A stretch of DNA of 64,000 bases from Tremella fuciformis. Its lineage: Eukaryota > Basidiomycota > Tremellomycetes > Tremellales > Tremellaceae. The stretch spans positions 310,001 to 374,000 of the forward strand of contig CP136493.1 in NCBI GenBank assembly GCA_032768795.1, given 5' to 3'. Below the pieces are notes generated by a model. That model saw only the letters and a program-made list of their open reading frames with translations, did no database searches and was not told where the DNA came from. Shown piece after piece: positions 1 to 11,157 of this stretch; position 1 is the first letter of the stretch, and every line of letters begins with the position of its first letter. A program made the translations under genes and the position numbers.

Positions 1-439
1 GGTTTTCCCCAGAGAAGGTGTCAGGCTCCTTGACCTTCGGCTCTTTCGGCGTGCCGCTTGCTGAACTTGCTGGGCTGAACGAGGGAGCTCGCCCTCTTGG
101 GCGGAGGAACTCTTCTTCCTCCTCTTCCTCCTGAAGCTTGAGGCGAGCTTCCTCAAAGGCTTCGGGACGGATATTCCATCGCTCGAGCTCTTTTAAGAAG
201 AGCGTCATGCTTGCCGCGTCACTGACATTGGCGGGAGGTGTAGGCATTGGGCCCAAGCCTTGGCAAGCGCGCCAAGTCTCTGACGCCCTGGGAGTGTCAG
301 GCGGGGTAGTCCCGTCGTCTTCCTCCCTAGTCACGGTCACGGCAGGGGGAATGGGTGGTGCAGGAGGCTCCTCCTTGGGCTCATTGAGCCTGGGGGGTCT
401 CCTGGGTAGACGAGAGGATTCAGGTGCGGAAGGAAACAT
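1..439 (-). CDS. Gag N-terminal part of a Ty3/gypsy retrotransposon (runs off window)
   Basis: The ATG is at 439-437 on the minus strand and the frame stays open to base 1 (146 codons, partial). The product begins with a Pro/Glu-rich low-complexity stretch, then a helix-forming Glu/Arg-rich segment, and ends in KEPKVKEPDTFSG, the motif that opens the retrotransposon Gag domain in fungal gypsy elements. It would build the virus-like particle in the cytoplasm. It lies 97 bp downstream (minus strand) of an LTR at 537-1042, so this is the 5' end of an element oriented right to left, with its pol beyond the left edge. No stop is seen, so the element could be intact. A very short related stretch recurs near 47,823-47,860. 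Confidence 0.75.
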   Translation of the reverse strand, partial: MFPSAPESSRLPRRPPRLNEPKEEPPAPPIPPAVTVTREEDDGTTPPDTPRASETWRACQGLGPMPTPPANVSDAASMTLFLKELERWNIRPEAFEEARLKLQEEEEEEEFLRPRGRAPSFSPASSASGTPKEPKVKEPDTFSGEN

Positions 440-536
440 AATGGGGAGGTTTCAGAGAGAGAGACGAGATGAACGAGGAGAAACAGGACTCAGCGGGTTG
501 GGTACGTGTCCGGCGGTAATAGTCTTCTCCCAATAC

Positions 537-1042
537 TGTCACGACGACTGCCTTCTCTGTCCAGGGCCCCGGCGGGCACGTACTCCGAACGGTCGGCATG
601 GGGGTCATTGGCGTAGGTAGGTATGAGCGAGTTGGGCGAGGGGCTCAGCGAGGGACTTGCTGAGCTTGGAGAGGTGGGCGAGGAGCTCGGCGAGGGACTT
701 GCTGCGCTTGAGGAGATGAACGGGTTGAGCGAGGGGTGCGGCGAGGGACTCGTTGAACTCGGCGAACAGGAAGGTGAACTTGATGAGCGGGAGGGAGTTG
801 AGGGAGATGGGCGAGGTACTTGGCGGGGGACTCGGTGTCGCTGGCAAGCCAAGCGACGGGACGGAGCAGGCAGTCTACGTGTCTGCAGAGGACAACAATT
901 GGGAGAAGACTACGGAACGTATCGCGCGCCCAGTCTTCCTAAGTATCTGTTGTCCCTCGGTAAGCTCGGGGGGTGATGCGTTGAATCAACAAGTCCGAGC
1001 TCCGTCTCCCCACGTGGCTTCCATGTGCTCCCCGTTGTGACA
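537..1042 (-). repeat. 5' LTR of the left-edge gypsy element (family B)
   Basis: The sequence begins TGTCACGA and ends TTGTGACA, the TG..CA termini typical of LTRs. It is directly followed (minus strand) by a leader and gag. A related 462-bp copy with a perfect target duplication lies at 58,939-59,400, which fixes the family ends. The 5 bp flanking it on the right are GTGTT; the matching duplication would be off-window. It has inserted into a family A LTR, whose remainder follows at 1043-1378. Confidence 0.75.
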
Positions 1043-1378
1043 GTGTTCCACAAGAAGGTGTGTCCTACAGCCTCTTGTGCTTCAACAACACGGCTGCACC
1101 GTTACTTTCTATCCATGGGACTCAATACCACGGTGCTAAGGACGGTCTACGGTTGAGGACTTGTATACATATCACCCGTGCCCTCCTCTGCACCGCCTTG
1201 GGCTTTCTCCTTGAAACACCATCGACGCGGCTTGAGCTCTAGAATTGTTGTGGCTACTCGAGCGTTGTTGAGGCTACTCGAGGATTGACAATAGGCTCAC
1301 GTGTCTGACAGGCTTGCTGGGCTGGAAGAAGGGTCGTAGGCGTGCGTTGGTGATCATGGAGGCGTGGCCGACGTGACA
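1043..1378. repeat. Truncated family A LTR
   Basis: This segment matches 45,045-45,385, 38,916-39,159 and the outer LTR at 58,735-59,585 along its length and ends ...CGACGTGACA. Its left part is cut by the family B LTR. It itself interrupts the Fot1/pogo transposase reading frame, which is lost exactly at base 1378/1379. Confidence 0.7.
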
Positions 1379-1858
1379 GAGAGGCTGAAGACGATGTGTT
1401 GAGTGGGGCGGCAGAACAAGCAGCCTGATGCGCAGGTCATTGCGTTTCTCGATAACTTTGTCGTTCACATGGCTGTTGTGGCCATCCACAATGAGGAGGC
1501 AAACTCGGTTGTTGGGCTTGTGCTTGGTCTCGGGGTCGAAGAGCTCAGTGAGCCATCTGAGGCCAACCTCCTGTGATGTCCATCCCTTCTCCGATGCTGC
1601 CACCCAGTATTGGTCTCCCTCAGACAGCTGGGCCAGCCAGTTCTTGCCAACATCCCCTGATGCTCCCTTGAATGTCACAGTCGGAGTGAGAGCTGTGCCA
1701 TCACCGCAGATGCAGCCCACAATGCTGAGCCATTCTCAGTTGCCATCGATCCTTGCCAATGGAGGGTTGGAGCCAATAATTCTCTTGATGGGCACAATCT
1801 TTCTCTGCTTGTTTGTGACTCCCATCTGCCAGCTCTTCTCGTCCATGTTGTAGATTGC
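1379..1858 (-). pseudogene. Fot1/pogo-type DDE transposase fragment
   Basis: Minus-strand reading gives a DDE endonuclease core of the Tc1-mariner superfamily, pogo/Fot1 branch. YNMDE carries the first catalytic Asp, VDGHNSH the second, and LPPHSTHRLQPL is the family signature just after it. The enzyme would cut and rejoin transposon ends in the nucleus. The copy is dead. The N-terminal DNA-binding half is missing at the junction with the copia fragment near 1859, the C-terminus is lost where a family A LTR begins (1378), and an in-frame TGA lies at 1738-1736 where family members have Arg. The third catalytic acidic residue is therefore absent from the window. Confidence 0.85.
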
Positions 1859-3230
1859 TTCTGGACGCCTGGATTGCTCTCACCATTGGCACCACCAAAA
1901 GGGCGGATCTCCTCGGCAACCCATGGGCTAAGAGCAAGGCTGACGTCACCGCCGCGGCCAAGAAGATCCTCAAGATTGCAGAGGCCAAGGGCACTGCCTG
2001 TGAGGCGGCGACAGCCAAGAACATTGTCATGACTTGCAATAAAAGCTATATTCTCATAGGGAACTAGCATATTCTTACAGAGAACTAGCATATTCTCACA
2101 GAGAACTAGCATACTCTCACTGAGAACTAGTATATCCCATAGAGAACTAGCATATCCTCCTAGAGAACTAGACCGGTCTCATAGAGAATATCCTATATTC
2201 TCATTGTTAGAGCATGAGAATACAAGAGAATATAGGAGAATAGGAGATCACAAGGCATCAGAGCAGAGCGTGCAAATATGAGAGATATGAGGAGAATAGA
2301 TAGAGATTTCGGGCAAACCTATATCAGTGATATAGGTAGTTTTCTCTAGGTAGACTATATAAACCCTGTAGTTCGTTTGACATTGCTTTTCTTCTTCAGC
2401 GATGTATCTTGTACTTCCTTGTACAAAGTCACACAGTTGGTTCTAACCCAACAACCTCAGTACCCTCAGTCACTCTCGCCCAGACAAGTCAGAGACTACC
2501 CCTCAACCCTCAAGGTCACTCCTTGTACATCCGACCCCAGCGTGACAAACATGCAGGATGTCGTTGAGATCGACGAGATCGTCAAGATCGACGAGACGGG
2601 CTGGGTGATTGATAGCGGAGCCACCCATCATTTGACCCCGCACCGCTCGATCCTCAAGAGCGTGCGAGTGCTCGAGACGCCGACCATCTTTAGGCTGGCT
2701 AGCGGGGCCACCGTCCAGGCCGTCGAGGCCGGTGAGGTCGAGGTCGTGTCGTCGGGACGACACCACACGCTGCAAGACGTGTACCTCGTGCCGACTGCTC
2801 GGGTCAGCGTGTGGTCGTTGTCGAGGCTGCTTGCCAGTGGCTGGCAAGGGGAGATCATACCAAGACAACCACCAGCCCGACTGCCCTGGGCTACATCGCG
2901 GCCGCCGCCAGGGACATTGAGGCCGAGATCCTCGCTGATCGCTCCGAGGACTCGCAGGACGATGATGAGGGCAAGGCGGCGTCGTCTGATGATCGGATAG
3001 GAGCAGGGGGAGCCTGTGATGAGAAAGAGACTGCGAATACGGATCAGAAAACCGTCGACACCGTCGACACCGGCACTGCAGAGCTGGGGATCAGATCAAA
3101 CTATCAGAGTGAAGTCGCGCTCATCAAGTCACCCGCCACTACCGCTGCCGCACACAGTCTTGGAGCCCTACGTCAGGAGGATCAGTCCGCGGCGCGGGAG
3201 GACGGCTACATGCGCATAAGCACGCCTCAT
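1859..3230 (+). pseudogene. Ty1/copia-type Gag-protease element, copy 1 (fragment)
   Basis: After removing the solo LTR at 2025-2547, the reading frame runs from the gag-protease linker into a copia aspartic protease: WVIDSGATHH at about 2599-2628, then a strongly conserved 60-residue tail. Directly after the protease the frame enters a Glu/Asp-rich linker instead of the usual GAG-pre-integrase and integrase domains. The same order is seen in copies at 21,984-25,030 and 41,987-43,345. The left end abuts the Fot1 fragment. The right end is approximate, set by where similarity to copy 2 fades. No LTR was seen for this copy. Confidence 0.65.
2025..2547 (+). repeat. Solo LTR, family D, TSD AACAT
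   Basis: A 523-bp sequence starting TGTCATGA and ending GCGTGACA, flanked on both sides by AACAT (2020-2024 and 2548-2552). A TATA-like ACTATATAAACCC lies at about 2348-2360, followed by a short ORF (ATG 2402, stop 2444-2446) that overlaps a hairpin GTTGG-N7-CCAAC at 2436-2452. A reverse-oriented relative with its own TSD sits at 56,035-56,442 and a truncated one at 39,160-39,430. No internal retroelement sequence is attached, so this is a recombination-derived solo LTR inside the copia fragment. Confidence 0.9.
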
Positions 3231-4429
3231 AAAGCGGAACAGAACAATAAGACTATGAGCGGCTACGCGTGTGCGAGGGTTCATATGTATACAGAGCTGC
3301 AGATATTGGAACCGTCAAAGCATTGCTCCAAAACGTCTGTTAGAGTACTTGAATTCCACGAAGACGGGGGGCGGCAGGCTGGCGTGGACTGTCAGAGACT
3401 CACTTGTGGGTCATGGATGGGATGCGCAAGGCTTGCGCCGAGTCGCAGGCTTCTTGAGCTGGTGCCGAGTTCAAGTACGAGCACAACACTCGAGAAACGG
3501 TGGCGGCGGGCGGACAGCTTGTTGACACATCACTCGACATACAGCCTTTGCACTGCTCGCCGATTTGCTCGTAAGTCTCCCGTCTCTCGCGCAGCGCCAA
3601 GGAGGTTTGAAAGTGGGAAAAGCTGATACGCAGCTGGTGCGACTCTACGGGTCGGTGCCTCTCCCCGCTCAAATCCCTCCCGTCTCGCTTCCTACCGGTG
3701 GCAGAACCCTAATTCGATCGACGTAGTTGGCCGAGACCGTGTATGCTGCTAGTGGTCACGTTCTGATGTGACATGTTCTGGCATCCAGCTCTCCCTCAGT
3801 GCGGCTATATAGAGGGAAATCAAGAACAAGTCTGAGGAGATTGCTAAATCTACCCTCGAGTCGGATGCACGCTAGCTCATTGGTGCAACATCCTCGAGGC
3901 CCCTTCACCATACACACTCAGCCGTCTCCGCGCCAACCCCCTTACCGCCAAGCACTCGGCTTTTCCCCGTCGAATGTCGACCATCGCGACCAGCCTCGAC
4001 GAAGAAGTACACCGCGGCCGAGTACGTGAGCTAGTTGGGCAGAAGCGGCAATCCGAAGGTCGGATGCGTCGTCGCGCCGCTCCTCCTTTTCCCCGGTATT
4101 GGTCGACATCCTCACTGGCAATGACTTGGCCGCGCCTCAACAAGGGATGTCAGAGTGCGAGAGGCGCCGATAGAGCCTTCCGTTGTTGTTGTGGTGTACC
4201 AGCGCCGATAAATGGATGCGGTGATACGATACAAACAAGAGTGGGGAGTAACGCAGCCGGGAGTGGAAGGTTGGCTCGAAGGGGTGACGATAATAAGCCC
4301 AGGCCGCTCTGCCATAGTTGAAATGTCGCGCTGTGCTCGATCGGGCAAGAGGACTGCGACTCATCACATGAAGTAGTGAATGGTGTGTTGCGTCGCTCGC
4401 AAGGGCAAGGGCAATCGCCGGGCTGCTGC
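3231..4429. other. Unassigned stretch between copia copy 1 and the coiled-coil gene
   Basis: No open frame here has a recognisable domain or consistent splice signals. A TATA-like GGCTATATAGAGGG lies near 3803-3816. The segment could contain LTR remnants, but no terminal repeats or target duplications were found. Confidence 0.4.
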
Positions 4430-5150
4430 TCATTGGTACAAAGTATCGGCCCTGTCCTTTAATTCGTTGATGAGGGAAGTGAGGTTCGAGGCGCGCTGCC
4501 GGTATGTCAGTCCTGAGCCACTCGAGGAAGCGCTGCCGTAGGCAAGACAGACTCACACCCTCTGCCATTGCCGCCCTTGTCTGCTCCGCCTGGACCCGTT
4601 CGCCTAACACCCGCTTCTCACCCTCCAACGCCTCCTCCTTGCGTCTCGCCTTGGCCAGGTCCGCTTCCAGGACCTTGATCCTTTCCATGGCCGTGGCCTC
4701 TGCGACACTCTTCTCCTGCAGCTGCTTTCGCAACTCCTTCTCCGTTGCTAGGGCCGCCCTGACCCATCCCTGGCGCGCCTGATTGCAGACGGCCTCGAGC
4801 TGTTCGCTGATATCCCCAGCTATCGAGGCCGATGCGATACAAGCCTCTGTCACACCGTTGATGCTGCCCATGTCCAGCTGGCCGTCGGCATCAAACGATA
4901 CGAGCCCTCCTTTCTCCGCCGCACTACTGACTCTTTGTTTGAGAATCATTGACGCCGCAAGCAGGGCTCCGGCAGCGCCTTGGGTGGACTCGAACATGTC
5001 AGGCATCGCCTGCTCCATGCTAGTAACTCGCTGGACAATCGCGGCATCGCCGATGACGGGTTGCTTAGAGGGTCCATTGTGTGTTGGCAAGTAGTGTAAC
5101 GCGGAATCAATATAGGACCTGAGCGCAAAGCCGACCTCTTGACATTTCAT
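4430..5150 (-). CDS. Coiled-coil protein, 219 aa, two exons (unknown function)
   Basis: The proposed exons are 5150-4557 and 4495-4430 on the minus strand. The 61-nt intron has GTGAGT, a CTGAC branch and CAG, and the phase closes exactly to a TGA stop. The N-terminal 110 residues are Ala/Gly-rich. From about residue 115 to the end the sequence is a continuous Glu/Lys/Arg/Ala-rich coiled coil (QLQEKSVAEATAMERIKVLE), and the last exon adds an amphipathic tail. I do not recognise the family. The start lies only 20 bp from the ATG of the opposite-strand AT-hook gene, so either an upstream exon exists (a GTGAGG donor and CAAG acceptor bracket this region) or one of the two starts is wrong. Confidence 0.6.
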
Positions 5151-5170
5151 CAACGGTCAGTCATGTCAGC

Positions 5171-5716
5171 ATGACCCATGGACCTCACCTCGATGGGATC
5201 TCAAAAGCCCGAGGCTACTCGACCGGACGGCCAAGAGGACGTCCGCGAAAGTACCCCGAGGGCAGCGAAGAGGCGAAACGGAGCAAGTGCGGCCGAGCCA
5301 AGCCCCGTATCCGTCCAGCCGAGGGGGCCGCGAGTGGGAGCGCGAGCGCGATGGGGCAGGGGAGCGAGAGCGGGGTGGGGGTGGGTGGTGAAAGTGGGAG
5401 TGGTAGTGGGAGTGGTAGTGGGAGTGGTAGTGGGAGCGTCGAGCAGGATGGGTCGGCGGTCCCGACGAAAGGTGAGTGAATATGGCGTCTTTAGGGTCGA
5501 TGATGACGAGCTGACCACGCAGGGGTCAAGAGGAAGATGACTAGGGTGACGGAAGAGCCGGAGACGCCCGGACAGCGACAAAGAATCGTCCGCGCAAGGC
5601 CAGCAGAGGAAGACAGAGATGATCTGGAGAGCCTCGGCGGGAGCAGGCTTCAGGATATGGACTCGAATTTGCAAGTCGCGATCACAGTGGGCCGGTTCCA
5701 ATCAGTCCAAAGCTGA
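5171..5716 (+). CDS. AT-hook protein, about 164 aa (3' end uncertain)
   Basis: Exon 1 is 5171-5471 and exon 2 is 5523-5716, separated by a 51-nt GTGAGT..CAG intron with a CTGAC branch; the phase closes. Residues about 19-27 read GRPRGRPRK, a textbook AT-hook for minor-groove binding to AT-rich DNA, followed by Lys/Arg-rich s sequence and a Gly-Ser repeat encoded by a 12-bp minisatellite (about 5390-5440). A nuclear DNA- or chromatin-binding role is inferred. Open sequence continues to about 6160 with plausible but unphased splice sites and a Glu/His-rich stretch, so the real gene may be longer. It is divergent from the coiled-coil gene next door. Confidence 0.55.
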
Positions 5717-7328
5717 GCAGGGAGGAGCTGACTGACCACGAGATCCCCGTCTCGACGCCTCTTGACATGTTCGACGTATGGCGATGCAGCGGCCGAGGAG
5801 AGACGTTAGCATCTGAGCCGTCCACACGGTCCCTCTACGCTTGCTCCAGCATCGATTCCAAACGAGCAGTCGACTTCACAGATCGCCGACGAATTCCCAG
5901 ATGACGCCACAGAACTGTCCAACCTGGACAAGCTCTCCCCAGATCATTCAAGACAGACGCATCCAAGGTTCGTACAACCGGCCTTGCTCCGTCATCTGGG
6001 CGGGCGGGCGTTGCTATTCGCCAGGAGCTTCACATGAGCAGCAGGAGCAGCACGAGGGGCGAGAGGTGCACGGGGAGGAAGAGGAGCACGCGCAGCACGA
6101 GTCGCACGAGAAGCTTCACGAGAAGTTTTCTACCGTCGAGGTAACTGCGTTTGCTACAGTACCCGTTCGATGATGGATCACCAAATGCTGGGCCGGCTGG
6201 CCTCACTGAATCGTGTGCAGTAGCGCAGAGGACGTCTCGTACACCTGTTACATGACTCGATAGCGGTAGTCTCGTTCTTCACACGCATGCATTCTGACCA
6301 TTGGCATTGCCCAATGATATGGCTCACGAGTGTACACAAGAGTGTGGAGCTCAGATGAAACATGGTGCACGACATTCGGTGCCCTTGGCTCCGTCTTGAT
6401 GTTGCACGAGATACCCAGACAGAACGAGACACCCAGTTCGACGCGCGAGGGCCGTGTTCGTTCGATAGATCGACTCGTACCAGTCTTTTGGCCTGTGGCT
6501 TGCTCGCGAACCGGTCTCCGGTCTGGTTCACGTGGGGTCGTCGTCTTCGGTGACTGAGAAGATCAGGATGATCAGTACCTCCACGTCAACGTGACAGTCA
6601 GGCGCAAAGCGATCGCTGATGAAAGACAGCTCGCAGTGTGGTTTGCATGGCTTCTTCGCCTGCACGCAAAGTCCATCCACCCATGCTCAGTCCTCATATG
6701 ACCACATATCTATCGCTTCAGCAGACCATCTTCCACCTCGAGGCTATCGTTCTCGCGAGGGACCGTATCAGCCCACACGCCTTGGTAGCGATCGTGTAGC
6801 CTTTCCTCGCTTCACCACTCCACCCTGCCTTCCCGTCGCATGCTGCGTCCCTGTTCTTGGGACTGATTTGATCGAGTCCGCAAATCCGCCTCTTTGCTGG
6901 CCGCGCTTCCGATCCTGTCGATGTCGATAGAGGGCAACCGCACCTGGTCCAGGACGGGTCCTGACCGGAAGGTGCAGGCGGATCGGTTGCATTGGCGAGG
7001 AAGACCGTCGGAGGCGGATGGGCGATGAACGGTATCCGAACGGATGTGGAGACATCGGCGTGGGCAGAGGGAGGAAGCTATGCTGATTCGGTAGGGGTGC
7101 TGCGATGGCAAAGGAGCGTGTCGGTCTGCACATTCGATAGATCAGCGCCTATCGGCGGACAGGGCGGCTCGAAGGTGGTGACCTCGAACCTAGACGCCTT
7201 GTGTTTGCCTCGCCGACTCCGAACCAGGTGGATTACCCCTTCGGCAACAGACAACCTTGCGGTTGTTCGTCGAAATGGAGGCCTGGGCGATTGGACGACC
7301 GGAGCGGACAGTGATGTCGGCTTCATAC
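5717..7328. other. Intergenic or unannotated 3' exons
   Basis: Between about 5727 and 6160 there are two coding-like segments (an acidic stretch near 5855-5950 and a Glu/His-rich stretch near 6030-6150) that may be further exons of the AT-hook gene, but I could not join them in phase. From 6180 to 7328 I see only short unconvincing frames on both strands. Confidence 0.35.
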
Positions 7329-10300
7329 TCATGTCATTGCCAGGTGCCTGCTGCGTACGTTGATCACCACATCGATAGCCCAATCGACCAAACGAGCCGC
7401 CCAGCGCGACTGCCATTGCCTCATAGCATCAATGCCATCGGCTGTCGATCCAGCATGATCGTCGCCCCACAGACCGCTTGTTGTAGGGTACTCCGCGGTC
7501 TCGTATTGATCGTCAGTTGTCTTGCTCGGCGCCTCGATTTTCGGAAGTGGATGGCGCTTGTCATACCAATCGAATCCATTCAAGACGAGCAGGCCCAGTC
7601 TGTCCACAAAGGCGGACGGTATCTGAACATTGGAATGTCCAGCGGGGACAAGGACATGGAAGAAGAATTGCAATGCTTGAGTTTGCGAGGCTTCGATCGG
7701 CCCGAATGTGGACCGGTCCATGGGCAAAAGCTGTCATTCAGCATGGACCTCCTGTCTTTTGGCTTGGCGATACTGCGCCAGAAGACGGTGGGCAGAGTGG
7801 AAGGCAAGCAAGAAACGCACCACAGCGTGTACATGGAATGTCCATCGACCACCTGCAGTGGGACTTGGCTGTCCCGCGTACAGTATTCGCGAAAAAATCT
7901 GAATCATCAGCCAAGTGGGTAACCCCCCGACTCTGTGACCGACCTGTTTCGCGTCGGCGCCCGAGAATGGCCGCCCCTCGACATCAGCCGAACGCGACAA
8001 TGGCGATGATGTTTCGGACGGAGGAGTGAAGATGCGTACGGCGCGATCGTGAAGGTCGATCAACACCGGCAAAACGCGTCCGTAAAAGATTATCACGCCC
8101 CAGTAGATGTCTGGCATTGATTCGGCGGATCTGCTCGCGGCGTAGCCGAGCTGCAGATGGTTTCGAATACATTGGTCGTGATGTACAAACGGGTTGTCGT
8201 GGGGTACGATTGGGTCCGTTATCGGTGCGTGATCCGAGACAATCCCCAAAGGGGAGTAGATCAGGCTGACGGCGCGAGCACCATCCCGAGAGTCGCCCCA
8301 AGATGACATCGAGTTGCCATACAGGAGGGAGAGAAGGGCAAGCAAGGTCCAGAAACGGCTCCACTGGGCCGAGAAGGGGTTGGGAGAATCGACGCCACCG
8401 ACATGGCTTGGGCCACTACAGAACCAATGAGGCATCGATAGCTCGATTGCGCGGCGGCGCTTCATGGCAGGCGGCGAAGCAAGCGCAGCAAAGAACAAAT
8501 CAGGCGGGAGCGAGATGTCCAGCGCAGGCGCAATTGGGCTGGAAGCAAGAAGGGCGAACGCCGAGACGATATGCACCCCAATACCAAGGGGGACCTCCTC
8601 GTTACGTGCGCTGTCAGTGTCCGTGCTGCGTTCTCCGACGATACCGAGCCAAAATCGAAATGAAAGCGGATCGATTTCCTGCTCGTTGCCGACGGAAGCA
8701 AGTAGCCTCGAGATGAGTGGCGCTTCGTCCCATCTGCACTCTGGATCCGCTGTCTCTGGCCCCAACGTCCCGCTGCGATGAGCTTTTGCTGCAGATGCCA
8801 AACGTGACCAGGAGTCTGAAGTTGCAATGTTGGTAACGGATGGCACGCGGTCGCCAGTCGTAACGTCATAGGCATGGTCGGAGATGGCACGCCTAGAGGC
8901 AACGCCGTTGGGAAACAGATCGACCAGTGTCTCAATGGGAAGATGCAGGCCATCAGCCGAAAGACGCAGTGTGCGATTCTGGCGAGGGCCGTGATTCGTA
9001 GCATCGGCAACACTGGTATCGTCGATATTCAGGCCATGGTCGATCCAGAGGACACCGAGTTTGATGAGTATGGCGTGAGATGGCCGGGGCAGTTGAGAAG
9101 TATCAGATAGGCCGTCGATCTCGTCACCCAGTGGTAAGGGCAAGGTGACATCGAAACCCGCGGATGGGCATTCCCTCAAAAACTGTTTCACTGGGCCCGG
9201 TATCTGCTAATAAGAACTGAACGTCAAAGACCAAATCTGATGGCGTTGAAGCGGATGGCAGGATGGATGTTTCGACTTACTTGTGAAGAGTCCAGGCTCG
9301 CATCATTCGCAATACTTCTGGAGCCAGCGATGCCCCCTTGACTGCCCCACTGATCTGAAGCGCCGGCCAACGCGTTCCGCAGATCATCGAGTACTTGCCG
9401 AGTGTGATGATAGACCTTGTCGGATGCTCGATCTGCCAGCTGGGTTACGAGCTGGCGAATCGTCTCGCGAAGGGAAGATTGACATGGCCCGCTATCCGTA
9501 TGATCCTCCAGATCCGGTTCAACGAGGTCTCCTGGATGGATTGTGGCAACGCGTCTCAGCTGCGAGAAAGCGGTTTGGAGTATCTCTTCGGGAAGAGATC
9601 TCGGTGAGCGATCGGTGTCACGATGATGTGGAGGACTGGACATGTTCTGACGGTCAACTGTCGTGCCGCTCTCCGATATAGTGACATACCCCTGCACCGT
9701 TGCTTTGCTCGACTGCGCTGGGCATGTCGCTGGCGGTTCGTAGTCGTTTAGTACGGCTGCTTCCGGACAGCTGAGCCTCAGCAGGCCGCTTGCGATTCTC
9801 AGTTCGCAAGCCGGCCTGCCCAGTCTCCCAAGTAACATAGTATCCGGGTCGCACATTGAAGTCTCTGACCAGAGCCAACCATCTCGACATCTCTTCCACC
9901 GTCGGGTCGCTCTCTTCACCTCGGTCCTGGTCCTCCCTTTCGCTCGTCTCAGTTCCAGCTTCTGCGCCTGATACGCCTCCTTCCGCGACTCGACCACCTC
10001 CTCGATTTCCTGCTCCGATCACTGCTCCTGCCGCGCCCGGCGGGCTTGAGTGGGCTGCCATTACAGCACTTGCTATACTGTCCGCGCTTCCCCTCCAGCA
10101 TGCGCTGACAGGTACTCTGATTTGTTCTCCATCCGGGGTGCGTATTTTAAACAAGCACGTCGTTGCAGTCTTGTCCGGCATAGCATGAGCGCACATGACG
10201 CACGGTCCGAGCGGAATGACATGTTGAATGCCGCCGGCCACCGAGGGATCGTCGAGTGCAGAGGCGCGAGGGGCGAGGGTGTGGACATAGCAGCAGAGAA

Positions 10301-11059
10301 ATCCCTTTTTCTCACATCGTTCACATCGACGTATAGGCCTGTATTCATGAGCTTGAGATTGAAAGCACATGAGATCCGGGCTCACAGTGCGAGGGATTGG
10401 AGGAGCTTTCTCGGCGGTAGCGACCCAGCGTTCTCCGGCGTCTCCTCAGACTTGCCCGAAGTCTCGGCGCCTTTCTCGGTCCGATCGAGCACCTGTCGCC
10501 TCCAGCCATGTCTGTCCAGCGCCTCTGATAAAGCCCGGAGTTGTTTGGCGCTGGCCGTTTCCTTGGAACCAGAATGTTTCCCCGTGATGCTGCCGCCATG
10601 ACCTGCGCTGTCGATCGAGCTATGGGTATTGGCGTGCTCCGGTTCGCTCGTGAGAGGTACATCGCAAGGCAGGACTGGATTGTCGATATCGACAAGCCGC
10701 AGAAAGGGCAGATGATGTATGTTTGGCGGCAAGAGAGCGGGCGAGATAGCCGGCGTGCGTGACGTCGAGGTGTCTAACGGACTCGCGATAGTCGAGACGC
10801 CGGCACCCGACACGCTCATAGCATGATTTCCGATGCGAATGTGTCCCTCGACCGGAGAGCCAGGGTCGGTCCACCCGGGAAGGTGAGACCACGGTACATG
10901 GTCGACGAGGGGTCCATGAGAGGAAGACATGATGAGACGTGTCCCGTGTCCGACGAGTTGACCAGAGTGTAAACAGCTGCGAAGTACTCTACGAGTAGTT
11001 ACGGCTTCAAAGACGAAGACAAGAGACTCGGCCACGTCACGTGTCACCCGCGTGGTCAT
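7329..11059 (-). CDS. Zn(II)2Cys6-like transcription regulator, 1158 aa, five exons
   Basis: Minus-strand exons are 11059-10386, 10338-9690, 9646-9281, 9206-7821 and 7730-7329. All introns are GT-AG (47, 43, 74 and 90 nt) and the total of 3477 nt closes in phase at TGA 7331-7329. The Ser/Pro-rich N-terminus is followed at residues 230-286 by a cysteine cluster, CX2CX6C then about 30 residues then CX2CX11C, with basic residues around the first half (RRCERCEKKGFLC). This is a loose variant of the fungal binuclear zinc cluster, whose loops are normally shorter. The C-terminal 600 residues look like the helical middle-homology region of fungal regulators. A nuclear transcription factor role is inferred. 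The first ATG could also be Met 44 (10930). It is head-to-head with the gene at 11158. Confidence 0.7.
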
Positions 11060-11157
11060 ACTAATTACATTAGTAATCTTATTACAAAGTCGCCGGTCAA
11101 TAGGACTCTCTCTCTTTTCTCGTCACTTCTACTCGTCTCCTAGCTAGACAACCGAGT
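11060..11157. promoter_or_regulatory. 98-bp divergent promoter
   Basis: This segment separates the ATG codons of the regulator (minus) and the acidic coiled-coil gene (plus). It holds an AT-rich palindrome-like stretch (CTAATTACATTAGTAATC, 11061-11078) and a pyrimidine-rich run before the plus-strand ATG. The short spacing implies a shared bidirectional promoter. Confidence 0.5.

Noticed and set aside
5201..5701. Minus-strand 166-aa frame with Thr-Pro repeats opposite the AT-hook gene
   Set aside because: The repeat is the antisense of the Gly-Ser minisatellite; the AT-hook and phased intron favour the plus strand.
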